Notes: a model not told the origin generated them from the letters alone. Shown: positions 47,418 through 59,867, numbered from the stretch's first letter. The stretch: DNA of 64,000 bases from Aquilaria yunnanensis (GCA_039654915.1 CM077600.1:28455992-28519991); one strand, 5' to 3'. Numbers and translations are program-made.

Positions 47418-48529
47418 TCAAGCGGACGATCTAACAGTCTCAATGGCAAGCACCAAGTCGTCAAATTTAGCTCCTGTAACCTCCTTTACAATTTTGTTGT
47501 GCTTCAGTATCTTGAAGGTGGGAACTACCTTTATGCCAAGCTCCTTGGCCAGTGGCTGCCAAAGAAAAAGAAGGCCAAGTATGTAGCATGAGGGTGAGAA
47601 ATGGAGTTTTGCGGATGAAGTGCAGTAGAATTAAGGGGCGTTGGGTGTGTGGATTCTGCACACTCATGTGTAGGTGTAATAGATGCAATTATGCGATGCA
47701 GCGAGTGTGTGTTCTGGGAAAACCTTGTTGTCTTGATTGCAGTCGAGTTTTAAGAAGACAACATCAAGGAATTTCTTCGACAACTCTTGAAACTTGGGGG
47801 CCATAACCTTGCAAGGACCGCACCTGCCAGTGACCAAAATAAAAGCAATATCACAGAGTATTTGATGATAGATATGAACGGAGAAAAGGTCATAGGCTAT
47901 GACTTATGATGCGCCATTTGCCATCAATGCAATTGCCAAAGACAGACAGCAACTGAAGCGCCTGCCATCCCTGCTTGGAGCTGAGCTTTATGCTTAGCTC
48001 TAGCCTCCAGCTAGCAGAGCTTAGTAGCTGCTACCACTTGACAAGGGCAGAGGGACGGAGAGAGGTGATCGTATCACACAAAATCTATGATACGGTAATT
48101 GATGTGGGTGCCCTGATTTGCCTCCTTTCTTCCCGTTACAAGCAATTAGCTCAGTAATCAACAAATTGCATGTGATATGTGAAGAAGGTCAAAGAGATTG
48201 CTCTTTCATCACAAGCAACCTGAGGATATTAATTACCACTGGGTGTACATATCGAGGACGACGGTCTTATCACCTGCGGCTTTGACGATGGGCCAGAAAG
48301 TGTCGTTATTCACCTCTGTTACCTGGCCGAGGGTGACGAGCGTGGCGTCAAAGCTGGACCTTATCCTGAAAGCGCCGGCCGTGCGCCTCCTACCCCCGCC
48401 ATACCCCCTGTTGGAGTTGAAGGAGCTGCATCTCCTGGAAGCAGAGACGCCTACAGGATGCGGCAGTGGCGAGAGGGGGGAGCGAGTGGCAGGCGGAGAG
48501 GGAGGGAGGCGCAGGAGGGAAAGTGACAT
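47418..48529 (-). CDS. TRXF: Chloroplast thioredoxin f
   Basis: Exons on the minus strand are 48529-48237, 47823-47724 and 47555-47418, all GT/AG, coding 176 aa with no defect. Residues 1 to about 60 are a Ser/Arg-rich, acid-poor chloroplast transit peptide (MSLSLLRLPPSPPATRS...). The mature domain has GQVTEVNNDTFWPIV, the active site W98-CGPC-102, the cis-Pro in KVVPTF (Pro143) and the extra Cys126 in LKLDCNQDNK that marks f-type thioredoxins (a known glutathionylation site). In plastids Trx f passes electrons from ferredoxin-thioredoxin reductase to Calvin-cycle enzymes such as fructose-1,6-bisphosphatase and to the ATP synthase gamma subunit. The start at 48529 is the first in-frame ATG; the open frame upstream has none. 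The W codon spans the first intron. f-type rather than m, x or y is quite sure. Confidence 0.96.
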
Positions 48530-49714
48530 TTTTTCGTTTCTGTTTGGGGGTTCAATGAGTTTGAGAGATGAAAGAGTGGAGTGAGGACTGGACTGGTGGG
48601 AATGGGAAATAACCAAGACCAAGGATTTTTTGGGTTAGGAAAAAGACGGAAATAGCCTTCCTACAACGAGAGGTGTAGGATGTGGCATGTAGTGGAGGAC
48701 GAAATTCAAGTGGAGATATTTGAGTGAAGTGCAGGGAAGGGAAGGGATTGGAAGCGCGTGTTGGTCATTGGGTTTGGGCGATTGCCTTCAGGTTCCGGGG
48801 CCGCTTTGGCTCACCTGTAAATTACCACAGACGCTCTTATGGTTTACACAAAACTACAGTTGCTCCCTCATTTCCAAAACCTGCACTTGTCCCGAGTTGA
48901 GTTAGGCCCGGCTCTGTTGATGCCTGCTCACCGCCATTCCGTTGTTGCGATTGACCTTCCCCTTCCACCTTAGATGCTACTTCTAGAACTTGCTCTTCTC
49001 AGTTCAGGTTCAAGAAAATTTACATGGGAGCCTGTCTTTGGGGTGGTCCACGATGGTTGAATGACAACCCTAACTGGCTTCGTCTTGACTGTGGAAGCAG
49101 CCAAGTCTCCAACAATGTATGAGGAGCTCGTGGCCTGGAGTAAGAAATGTGCCTTTAACATTTGGTTTGGTTTTATGGGTGGGTGGCTCTGTTTCTGATT
49201 GATGGCTCGTTAGTTGTTCTTGTGCAGATTTGTTGGTTGTTGGCTGATGGAGTGGGGAAAAGGTATAGAATCCAGGTTAACATCAGGGTGTGTCCAGTGG
49301 CGGAACTAGGATTTTCGGTTCGGGGGGCGAGCCCGGAGGAGAGTCGACTAAACCCGGAGGAGAGGGACGGCATCGTGGCGAGGTAAAGCTGGAGATTGGG
49401 AGGAATTCGTACTAATTCAAAGATTAGGGTGCGACTCGTATAGGTTGAAAAATTTAAAGGACTAATACTGCATTTCGGCAATATTAGAATATCTGTTTAA
49501 GACTAGAGGGAATAATTACTCATTTGATCACTGTTTTATTTAGCGACTACCTTACTGCCCCCCATCTTCATATTCTTTCAATATTTTTCGGGATAAAAAT
49601 ATTACTCTTGATTCTATGGGATAAAAAAAATGATAAAAAAATTCCTGTAGAAACGTCCGAATGTGCTTTCTCCCAAAATCAAAGTTATATAAAAGTTGGA
49701 AGATTAATATGTAT
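48530..49714. other. Thioredoxin f upstream region; possible hAT end at 49297
   Basis: 48530-48622 is likely 5' UTR of thioredoxin f (CT-rich on its strand). At about 49297 CAGTGGCGGAACTAGGATTT resembles a common plant hAT terminal sequence, but the other end was not located. No further gene seen. Confidence 0.4.
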
Positions 49715-49992
49715 GAACCAGGTGAACAAAGAACATACATAAGAGATGTACAAATTTTATAAGACATGTACAACTGAAATCCTGAAAATTATTATAAATA
49801 TATTCAATTGCATATATTACTTAAATCATTCAAAAATTATGGCAATACTTATTGAACCAGATGAACAAAGAACATACATAAGAGATGTACAAATTTTATA
49901 AGACATGTACAACTGAAATCCTGAAAATTATTATAAATATATTCAATTGCATATATAACTTAAATCATTCAAAAATTATGGCAATACTTATT
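49715..49992 (+). repeat. Near-perfect tandem duplication, 139-bp unit x2
   Basis: 49715-49853 and 49854-49992 differ at very few positions (for example GGTGAAC versus GATGAAC, and ATATTAC versus ATATAAC). A recent local duplication in AT-rich DNA. Confidence 0.95.
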
Positions 49993-50448
49993 GAATTATA
50001 ATTGTACATGAGTATGTTAAATATGCATCTAGGTTCATAAGAGCCCTATGAAATTTTCTAAAACTACCCTTCACCCTAATGGACAAGGATAGCAGTATAC
50101 CTTAACATGCTTCGTTCATAATGGGAGCTAATGTATACATTTGATAATAGATATGTAGAAAAAATGTGAAAGAATATATACAAAAGCATATAAGACATAT
50201 ATATAATGAAATTTGAAAACTATTAGCTATATATCTAGCTTTATATACGAGTTCAATCTTTCAAATATTTCATACACATAATATTTCATAACTGATACAT
50301 ATATGATTTTTCATATATGTTGATAAATTCATATTTATTTGTATGTATTCTATTTTCTTAAACAATATCGAAATTAAGTTTGTTAAAAATAAAATATAAA
50401 GTCTATTAGAAGCAACACATTAATGGCATGTATGTTTCTATGAGATAA

Positions 50449-50519
<71 letters not shown>

Positions 50520-51149
50520 CTTTTATTTTGTTCTGATCTCTTGTTATTCAAACACTTTAATTTTATCTCTTATTTTAATTTAACTCATATGTGCAATTTA
50601 TGTAGCAATAGGTATTTTCATTATATTATGTATACACATGTTTGATATAATTTATACAAATTAAACTTCTAATTTCTACATATCTCTATCCTTTGATATA
50701 TGAGTTCAATCTTTAAATGAGATAATCAATATGTACAAATCTTAATATGCAAATAAGGTGAATGATATGTACAAGCAATTTTAGATATATGTACAAATAT
50801 TAATATGAACATATTTGCTCATATATTAGAAGAAATATGAGAAATTTGTTATATAAATATGACTTGAATATTTCAACCTGTGGGGAAAAAATTAGTTTTC
50901 CCAAATCTTAGGGCAATATTGCAATTTCATATAAACTTGAGGGGTTCACATAATTTGGCCAGAAAATTGAAGATATGCTTTGTTCACGAAGGAGTAATGT
51001 TCAATACTTTCAACCACTAGTTATTATATTATAGACATATAGCTAATTAAACATATTAATTCACTCTTAATTTTTCATATATAATCTACGACTCAGCTTA
51101 AAATTTGACTGAATTATGCATGGACCAAGGCTATTTCTCTCTTTCCAAA
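49993..51149. other. Very AT-rich region, nothing recognised
   Basis: No genes. Includes the (AT)n tract at 50456-50516. Confidence 0.55.
50456..50516. repeat. (AT)n microsatellite, ~30 units
   Basis: An uninterrupted dinucleotide run. The true length may vary. Confidence 0.97.
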
Positions 51150-51500
51150 AAAACCTAGCTTGTTGTCACCTCTATAGACCATCAACACCTTTAGAATGAA
51201 GCTTTTCTAGTTAGCCGTCGCCTCTAGATCACACCTTCTCTAGTCAATCATTGTTTCCAAATCTCATCATTATTGCTCATCTTTGAACGACAATGTTGCT
51301 GCTCACTTCTAAATCTCACCAACACAGCTTGCCTTTTGATTGCACTGTCATTGCTCACATTTCATATCGTGATGTCATTGTTTGCCTCCAAATTAGTTAT
51401 TGCCTTAAGATTGTATCATTCTTCACCTCCCATTTGTCTCAGTTGCCGCCATTCTAGGCCGCTACTAGGCTACTCCTACCCCATATTTACCACCAAATTG
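51150..51500. repeat. Degenerate tandem repeats
   Basis: Units of roughly 40-50 bp built on TCATTGCTCAC and CTAAATCTCACC-like phrases recur at about 51260, 51300, 51345 and 51370, with heavy divergence. The open frame across them shows no family resemblance. Confidence 0.45.
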
Positions 51501-51847
51501 TGTACATAAATAATTTACAAAAGCGTCTAAGATAAGATGTAGAAGTGTATAAAACAATAGATAAAAGTATTTGAATACTTATGTAACTGAAACAATATGT
51601 AAAAGTATCTAAAGGAATATATAAAAGCATTTGAAGTAATACATAGATAATTTATTCTTTTTAGAAATAAAAGTGTCTCCAATAATAAGTAAAAGGCCAA
51701 AAGTACAGTAACAACACCTAAACTTTGCTAACTCACACAAGTTAGTCCTTCAACTAAAACTCGGACAATAAAAGCCCTCAAACATTTCGAATCATACCAA
51801 GTTGGTCCATTATGTAACTGAAACTCTAATGTCATCCAACCCATTGG

Positions 51848-52135
51848 TTTTTTTTTTTTTTTTTTGTATGCAGAATTCAATACAATCTATTACAAGAGTA
51901 AGGATAAGAATGAACAATCCTAAACCTAGGAGATGAAGGAGTTTGCTACAAGAACATTGGAGGACCTAGCTGCAATTAGCCCACTTCTAGGTGTCTATTT
52001 TGTGCAGAGTATGACACCACTCCTTGAACCCTGGTCTTGACTGTGGGTGCCCTTTTGCGTTGCTATTTGGTCGGCCAACACGAGATGTCCAACTCATTGT
52101 TAAATTGTAGTCTGTTGTAACATGGAGCAGTTTTT
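51848..52135 (-). mobile_element. Possible poly(A)-tailed retroposed sequence (LINE/SINE or mRNA)
   Basis: On the minus strand the sequence ends ...TTGAATTCTGCATAC followed by about 20 A (T run at 51850-51867 on the + strand). This is the look of a 3' truncated LINE end, SINE or processed transcript. The source was not recognised. Confidence 0.35.
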
Positions 52136-52757
52136 TTTTAAAAAAATAAAGTTATGGCAGGAAGAGGGCCAACAATTACATTATGCATCAAAATCTTATA
52201 AAATTATTAACATTATGATTATAGACTGAAAAATTTTGGAATTCCTAGCCTTTGTTTACAAGCTCATCTGCAATGTTTTCCTTAGCTTTGAGCGACAACA
52301 AAAGAAAATGGAGAGTGAGAATTTTTTATTATCTATCTCCAAAATTTTGGACTTGCACAATACTAGAGTTGATGTTCTAGAGAGAGCAAGTGTGGCTATC
52401 AGGAATTTCGGGCTGTCTCAGCATATCCATGATGGTTGTGAAGCTCCTACTGCATACTGTGGTTTAGGCCCAAAAACATCCTTCTAGATAAACACATGAG
52501 CATGAAAGTCAATGATCCTGGGTTAGCAAGGTTACTATTGGAGAGATTAAACACCCCAACTCTCAACTAGCTCTACTCATGTCCTAAAATGCTCCATTGG
52601 TTATATACCACCAGGTAAGCTTTATAACTATTTAGATTTTATTTCAAGTTATGGCTATTACTAAATCAATAAGAAAGTATATCCTACCACATATATTAGA
52701 GTTCCAAAAATATGAAATTTGAAGCCTATCCATTAACCAATCTCGGTTCTTGATTGC
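52136..52757. other. Interior of the foldback element
   Basis: An open frame at 52236-52487 (KKMESENFLLSISKILDLHN) has no recognised relative. Otherwise non-coding. Confidence 0.4.
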
Positions 52758-53589
52758 CACTACAAGAAAATGAAACTTTTGAAGCGGTTTTTAGTATCTC
52801 ATAGAAGCAGTTCTAACCGCTTCTACTGAAATAAAAATAGTTGTTGACCGCTTCATAAAACCACTTCCATGGAACTCGGCTCAAAAAAATATGAAGCAGT
52901 CAGGAACCATTTCAAAATTTGTAGCGGTTAACTGCTTCAGTATAAGTTAAACCCCCCGCCCCATTGAAGTGGTCGACCGCATTAAATTCAACAAGAAGTA
53001 TTGAAATGATTGACTGCTTCTAAGTAGTGGTTATCTTTGTCAACCGTTAAAGAGGCTAACTGCTTCCATAGTGTTGTTTTTTACATGATTTTCAGAGGCA
53101 CTTAACTGCTTTTATTTTTATGCTATTTATTTTTTTTAGAAAAAAAGCCTCTATTGTTTATGCTATTTTGTAAGTGCTACCTACTGCATTGATATGAACA
53201 CTTAAATATATAACTATGAAATTGAAATTATAATTAATAGAAATAACATCCATAATTCATATGTAACAGCCAACATCTAGAATGTTTAATTACATTATCC
53301 AACAAAGCAAAAGGCCATTTTAGCCATTCAAGTATTAAACATAGGACACAATATCCAATAAATGTCGACCTAGGTTTACAAGTACTACATATAATGGTTA
53401 ATCATCTTTATGGGAACCATCACCAATGTCTTCATCATTGCTTGACTGTGATGAATGGAAAGCTTCTTTAGCACTGCTTCCAGCATCAGTAGGAAAACCT
53501 CTAACCTATAAACAAAAATATATTATAATATTTCACAAAACTAATCTACTATATACATAAATATGTGAAATCGTAACTATATTTAGAAA

Positions 53590-53886
53590 ATGAAATTATG
53601 AATTGTGCCTGATGTGAGTTTTTCTTTTGTGCAAGAAGGGAGAATAAGGCATTAAATCGAGCATCCATTTAAGCAGCAAGCTGTTGTAGTTTTGCTTTTG
53701 TTGCTACTTGTTCCCCTTGGATATTGGCTTGTGAAGAACAACCCTCTGAAAGACTTGGTACAAAATATTTTGTAGGTGTTACTTCAAAACCCATAGCTCG
53801 AACACGCCCACTATGCTCAACACCAAAAACCTTAGTAAACGCTGCATCAGACACAGCGCTAGAACCGCCAAAAGATTCTTGCAAGA
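53590..53886 (-). pseudogene. C-terminal piece of the CACTA second gene
   Basis: SSAVSDAAFTKVFGVEHSGR and VRAMGFEVTPTKYFVPS resemble the region after the THKKKDG motif in Transposase_24-type proteins. A stop follows at 53669, then MDARFNALFSLLAQKKNSHQ continues in frame as a coiled-coil-like tail. It joins the TNP2 remnant at about 53885, in a different frame. Confidence 0.7.
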
Positions 53887-54670
53887 TTCTAATTCAAAAT
53901 TCTCCCCTCTATATAGCATGCAATGATTCGGGCAAACATGAATTTTTTCATAACTTAGTCCCAAAATTTTAATGATCTTGTTTGCCTCGTAATATGACGA
54001 AGGGAGCTTAGCATGTTTGGACAGGACATCTCTAAATAGGTTTAAGTTCGCATTAAATGATGTAATTGTCCACCCATGTAAACATTTTAAGTGGAATAAG
54101 TAGAGTATGAAAGATAATTTGGAGTGTGTCTGACAACCCTCGTGCAGCGCTTCAGATGCCATACTCAATGCCTTAGCATACTCTTCTGACACACTCACAT
54201 TGTCCGCTTGTTCATACTCGGGATCAAAAGGCCCAATAGGGCTCGTCATGGTCATTTTTTTCTCTAGACCCTAAATTGACATTCCCCCCTTCACTACTTG
54301 AATGCGTTATAACCCCAAATGCATCACGCAACAAAGCACTAAGGTCATCACCAACACAGGTTTCATTCTCAACATTTCCAAATGAATGCGTTTCTCCTAA
54401 GTTATCAAGAAGGTTTGGGGAAATCACATTTGAGCAGGACTCTTTTTCCCCATGCAGAAGCCAAAAAGAATATCCATTTAGAAAACCATTCCATAACAAG
54501 TGAGTTTTAACAACATCACGAGTTTGTGGCCTACTATTCTTGCATTGCTTACATGGACACCGTATAGTATTATCGATATTCACATTCCTAAATGCAAACT
54601 CCAAAAATTGGTCAACGCCATGCTTATACTCCTAAGTGTTTCTAGGCTTTTGCATCCAACTTTTATCCAT
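53887..54670 (-). pseudogene. N-terminal piece of a TNP2-like transposase
   Basis: The start MDKSWMQKPRNT is at 54670 (minus strand), typical for TNP2 proteins, followed by an in-frame TAG, then EFAFRNVNIDNTIRCPCKQC. Later come GCQTHSKLSFILYLFHLKCL, LPSSYYEANKIIKILGLSYE and KIHVCPNHCMLYRGENFELE. The frame changes near 54240. The catalytic core that should follow CMLYRGENFELESCK is absent, replaced by second-gene sequence. Confidence 0.88.
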
Positions 54671-54689
54671 TGCCTAAATCAATAGATGA

Positions 54690-57600
54690 TAAAATTTAAT
54701 AGGAACTTGAAACTTTAAATTAGTTTGCAAAATTTTAATCGCCAATGGTTTTGAAAATAAACTAGTTTATAAGAGGTCACATGCAAAATTAAAACTAAAA
54801 CTATGGTCCACGTTTTATAAACTCAAATGGAGAACAAAATTTCAGAAAAGAGTAAGAGGCCTGATCCTTAATTGCCTGAAATCATCTAGCCTAGTACTGT
54901 TTCTTTAACACCATAACAATTGGCTATTTTTTATTCTTTTGGTTTTTAGTCAATTTTTTTCTAGGTACTATTTTTTTTTTCTTTTTTCAATTTATAACCT
55001 CATGCTTTTAGTATCACACCATGATATGTGGAGTGTTAATCTTCCTCCCATTTTCAGTATATTAACCTATCATTATTATCTCTTATATATTATCATATTA
55101 ATGGACATGTAATTGTAAATCAGTAAGGCACTGAAATATGCAATCACAATGACTTAATCGAGAATACTTTATGAGTTCTACTGTATAGAAAATAGACTAC
55201 CAATCAAAACTTACCAGAATCTAAGGCCTGCAAGCAACTTACTTTGATACGTTCACAAAGAAAATTAGCAAGTCCCTTAGATGTGACAAGTGGTTTGAAA
55301 AAAAACTCATAATTAATGATTCATAGCAAAGAAAATCCATCCATGAGGAAGATTTAAAAAAACGGAAATTACAAAACACACACCAATCAAAACTTACCAG
55401 GATCTAAGGCCTGCAAGCAAGCTACTTTGATTGCTTCACAAAGACAAATAGCAAGTCCCTTGGATGTGACTCATAATTAATGATTGCTAACAAAGAAAAT
55501 CCATCCATGCAAGAAGATAAAAAAATATAAGGAAATTACAAAACAAAAGAGAGAATAAACAAGTGGTCTAAGAAAAAAAATCATAATTAATGAATGAATG
55601 GTTTAGTTTAATAAGAACTAGGAAAAAACTCACAATTTTAGGCATATCAAATAAGAACTATGAAAAAATCCAAGATAACTTCCACGTCCAGAAGCTGGAG
55701 TTCTAAACTCCAACTCTTTCAACTTCTTTGCAGATTTTAAGTTGTCTGGGCCACACTAACAAGCACTAAACTTAGAGTTGGGGTAACATGCTTATTTATT
55801 TATTTATTTATTTATTCATTTTTTTTTGTAACAAATCAGGGTGTCATGCGCTTCTAAATGCCACAGCTTTGGTTCATACACAGATGCACCATGCACATAC
55901 ATATTTCAATAGAATTTGGAAATGTCATGTTAGGAACAAGAAAGGTGGCAATGATTCACCACTCTTAAGTAGGAAAGAAAGTCTAAGAAAAATTGAAAAA
56001 AGATGGAGTTATGTTGACAAGGCATATATGCAAAGGACAAAATAGTTATGAAGCAAAAAAAAAAAAAATAGTGCCAACTTTTCTGTCCTGTTTGTATTGG
56101 ATAAAATCAGTTATTAATAATACTAACCTCTAACGGTCATTAAACTCTTCTAAGAGAAATATTTATGAATGGTGAGTCCTAGTAAACAATATGGCATAAA
56201 TGAGAAAAAAGCTTAATATATGCAGGAGATTTTCTTCTCTATATGTTTTGGGTAACCCACAAAGGAGTCTTCGATCATTTTGGTTGAAATTATACCCCAT
56301 TTTGCTGAACTAAGCACATTTCATCTGCCTAAAAGCATTTGAACCCAAAACCTCTATACATGACCTTTTTTCCTTTTTTGTGGGGAGGGGCGGGGGCAAT
56401 CATATTCATCAACATGCTTGCAATTCTTTATAGAAACCCAGGTACTCCAAACAATACATAGTCCATAATTCAAATGTGACAAACCAACTTATATAGCAAA
56501 TGCACTTATTTAGAACAAAACACCTAAACCATAAAAACTGAAAATGTTTGTAAAAAGAAGAAATAAATGAGAAAAGGGCAAAAGATGGAGAGAAAGAATG
56601 TGTTGTGAAAGGGTATCCATTTATCACCTAAGCTCATATGGACTATGTTATCCAGAAGTAGGTTAGTTTGTTCTCAGGACATCCTGTACAAGTCCACTGT
56701 TACGCAGTAATGATGCTAGCCTAGCCTTGGCACAGAGGACATGAGAGGTGAGCTCTAACACTATCCTCATGTGCCCTTATTCAATAGGGTAATTAACATG
56801 GAAAAAGAGGATTTAAGCCTACCAAAAGAAGACACATCTCCATCACTGGTGCAGCTCTGATATGATCTGGTGATGAGCTTCAACTTTAAATGCGCTCAAC
56901 CATGGCTTTCAACTCTCGTCTCGTTTTAGGAACATAGAAGTTAGGTGACTGCACTTACTACAATTCCCAACAATGTAGAAATCTCTCTGCTTTTTGTGAA
57001 GCTAAAAATAAATTAGTTTACAATAAATACTTTAGCACCATAACCAAAGCAATAGCCATGATCAGCAACCATTTGCTCCAATTTGAGCAGAAACAGATGG
57101 TTGGATCTTTACACAAACTATTAACAATTCCCAATTTGGTTATCCTCTTCGCTCATTAAACCAATCATCTACGATTATTGCACTAATCAACCAATGGCTA
57201 CAAGCTAAATAATGAAACGCCAACGCACCATTCACGATTCCAACAACAACCAGTTAACATCGAATTCAAAAAGAGCCCATCAACAAACCACAGCAAGCAC
57301 GAGTACATCGTGGCTCGATTGAGCTGAAATTCAACTAGGGTCCATTTCAGGAAAACAACGCCAAATTGAAACCGAAACCGTCCCCCAATACATACTAAAC
57401 CAAAATCGGGAAGTTGAAAACCAGGGCAAAACACTGAAAAAGGAGCAAAAACAGCACAAAACAGAACAACGCCAAATCGAAACTAAAACTGTCCCCCAAT
57501 GTGAATGTTTAATTGCTAGGAACCTAATGCAATTACCTTGGCTTCAGATGGTTGGAACGAGATCAATAGAAGAACAAAACCAGCATCAACAATCTGCAGT

Positions 57601-57700
57601 GACCGTCACCAGTTGCAGCGCCAAGAAGCCGCACGAATGAAACTTCTGAGAATCAAAGAAGGCAAGCCATGAGACCAACACATTTGAATTAAACGGACTC
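54690..57700. other. Non-coding interior of the second CACTA element
   Basis: The AT-rich leader of the transposase gene (transcribed leftward). It contains the 183-bp tandem duplication and an ATTT microsatellite near 55791-55815. No gene recognised. Confidence 0.5.
55201..55545. repeat. Tandem duplication, ~183-bp period
   Basis: CAATCAAAACTTACCAG at 55201 and 55384 starts two copies sharing TCTAAGGCCTGCAAGCAA and AAAGAAAATCCATCCATG. The second copy has a short deletion. Confidence 0.9.
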
Positions 57701-58183
57701 TCAATTGAATTATTCTATGGTAAACAGTTGAGCGAACAAACTAGAAGAACATGGCACCCGGCCCATACCTGATTATGGCAAATGCATTGACGGAAGAGAG
57801 AAACAGTGGAGAAGCCAACTGACTGTCGCGAAGAAAAACAGGGCGTAAACCGATTCTGAATCTGCCAACAGTCAACACAAGCCTCGACGTTGGGTAGCCA
57901 TATCTGAGAACGGCGAGGCAACGGGGAAGAAGCAATTTCGATGGCGAGGCAACTAGATGTTTCGCTCGGGCGTGGAGCTAGATTAGAGATTGCAAGTAGA
58001 TTTTGCCAATATTCACCTTTTTCCCCCATCTTTTTCATTAATTGCAAATTGGCCACAACATGCAAGCGAATTTTGAAACAGTTACCGGTAGCACTAACAT
58101 AGCTGCACATGAACTTGTTGAAACAGTTTTTAGTAACCGCTTCAAGTTGTATGCTTCAAAATACCTGTTTTTTTGTAGTGTGC

Positions 58184-59696
58184 AAAATAAATCAATTTAT
58201 TCATCCACAAAAATGTACTTTTATATTGCGCAAATGACTGGAAAAATGTAACATATATTATGTTGAATATAGATTAGGGCAGAGACCAACAACGGCAAGA
58301 AAATATAGCTTGAGGGTGAGGTGACATTGCTAGAGCTATTTAAAGGGAAAAGCCCAACACTAATGTGTCCAAGGGATAGATAAACCTAATTAAATGGGTT
58401 AAACTAGCTTTTACCGAATGACTTGATGCGAGTTATAGAATCCAAGCTGCTACTATTGCAAATGAAGTATCATGATAACGGTTCAATAAAGCAAAATATC
58501 AAACACAATTGTTCAGTCAAGGTTATTGGAATCACATGAAGAAAGCCATTTTAGCTTTTCAGAGCACTGGAGGCTCTCATTGCTTTAGCCTTAGCTTGAG
58601 CATTTAATAGAAATTTATGAATTCTTTATTTTTTTTTATTTTGAGAATGGATTGAAATAGGGAGTAGGGGAAGATAAACAGTAGTGAAGAACTTTGGGTT
58701 TTTTGTCAACAAAATATTAACAATATCTTCATCATGCAAATTCACATGGCTGACTTCTGTCCACATTTGGACTAACTCGTTATGAGTTTGAAAGTTTGAA
58801 GGCTCCTAGAGCCCAAGTTTAAGTTAGAGGACTAACTTGACTGAGTTGAGAAAGTTAAGGGGTTGCAAGTGTACTTAGTCCTAAGTAAAAATGTTTGAAT
58901 GAGTATGTATAAGCATCTAAAGCAATAATTAAAATTGATTTTTTTTAGGCATAATAGATCACTAGCAACACAATTTCTTCATTAATTTCTAGAATTTGGT
59001 ACCAAAATCAAGGGCTGGCTTGGAGTCATTTGTTATGTTTACCACTGGTCTGGGATTAAATAGCAGGGATATTGCCACGAGATAACCATCAACCTTAGTC
59101 ACAATGAATTGAAAGAAACGACATCTTCTATAGATCTGATCTAGACAAACAAATCCTAGGTTTGAGGATGATTAGTATCCAACTACTTTGATGCAATTGC
59201 ATCATCGATGCAAGGTGCCAAATCATCGTTCGTAGATAGCAGTGACATGAAAAGAAGAAGATTCACAATTCAGTGAAGGTAATGTTTGTGATCTAAAGAA
59301 GATAAAGACTGGTAAAGCAAAAGCATTGTGGGAAATGATGTAATGCATAATTTTATTTGACTACTAGGGGCATTTTTGGATAAAAAAAAAGTACATGTTT
59401 TTTGCACATGTGCACTAAGTGTATCAAAATCATGTTTATACCAAGAATCGTTTTGACTTTTCTGCAATTGTAAAATAGTTATAAAAAGTCATGAGTTGTA
59501 ATATTCTACTAAAAAATCATAGAAAAATATGATAGAAGAATTATAATCATCTAAATTATCATAGGAAGTTCATATTATACAACATTTTCATTTACTAATA
59601 CTTTAATACCATAAAAAATTGTGTCTTGTGATAAACATCCAATACAAGAAAAACAAATGCTACAATAACAACTCATAATAAGAAGTTAAAGATATC
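58184..59696. other. Foldback interior/right arm and flank, nothing coding
   Basis: 58,780-58,890 is the right inverted arm of the 51,690-58,890 element. The remainder is AT-rich with no recognised feature. Confidence 0.45.
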
Positions 59697-59867
59697 TCAA
59701 TTATCTAAAGGAACACATGGAGCATCAGGACCAATACCAATATCAGTAGTATTATCTTTAAAGTTCATGTCTTCATCATCTTCTCTCATCATTATATCAT
59801 TTGGGAGGTCAATATCATTTATGCATACATTTACTTCTACATTGGTATTTTCTTCATCTATATCCAT
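59697..59867 (-). pseudogene. Small acidic open frame, possible transposase tail relic
   Basis: 56 aa from ATG 59867: MDIDEENTNVEVNVCINDID and FKDNTTDIGIGPDAPCVPLD. About a quarter of the residues are Asp or Glu. Acidic tails like this end CACTA transposases, but the match is compositional only. It may equally be chance. Confidence 0.25.

Larger units (their letters stand above)
52758..58180 (-). mobile_element. Second CACTA element, internally deleted, 5.4 kb, minus strand
   Basis: The ends are CACTACAAGAAAA and TTTTTTTGTAGTG. The flanking TGC at 52755-52757 and 58181-58183 is the 3-bp duplication. Subterminal GAAGCGGTT/AACCGCTTC motifs occur at both ends, densest at 52780-53110. Coding remains lie on the minus strand: the TNP2 N-terminus and the C-terminus of the second (TnpA-like) gene, with everything between them lost. 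TIR and subterminal sequence differ from the 4521-13833 element, so this is another CACTA family. Confidence 0.94.
51690..58890. mobile_element. Inverted-arm (foldback) element interrupted by a CACTA element
   Basis: The left arm 51695-51835 (CAAGTTAGTCCTTCAACTAAA) has an inverse partner at 58780-58885 (complement reads CAAGTTAGTCCTCTAACTTAA). After removing the CACTA insert the arms flank about 1.5 kb. Similarity is about 70 per cent by eye, so borders are approximate. Confidence 0.55.
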
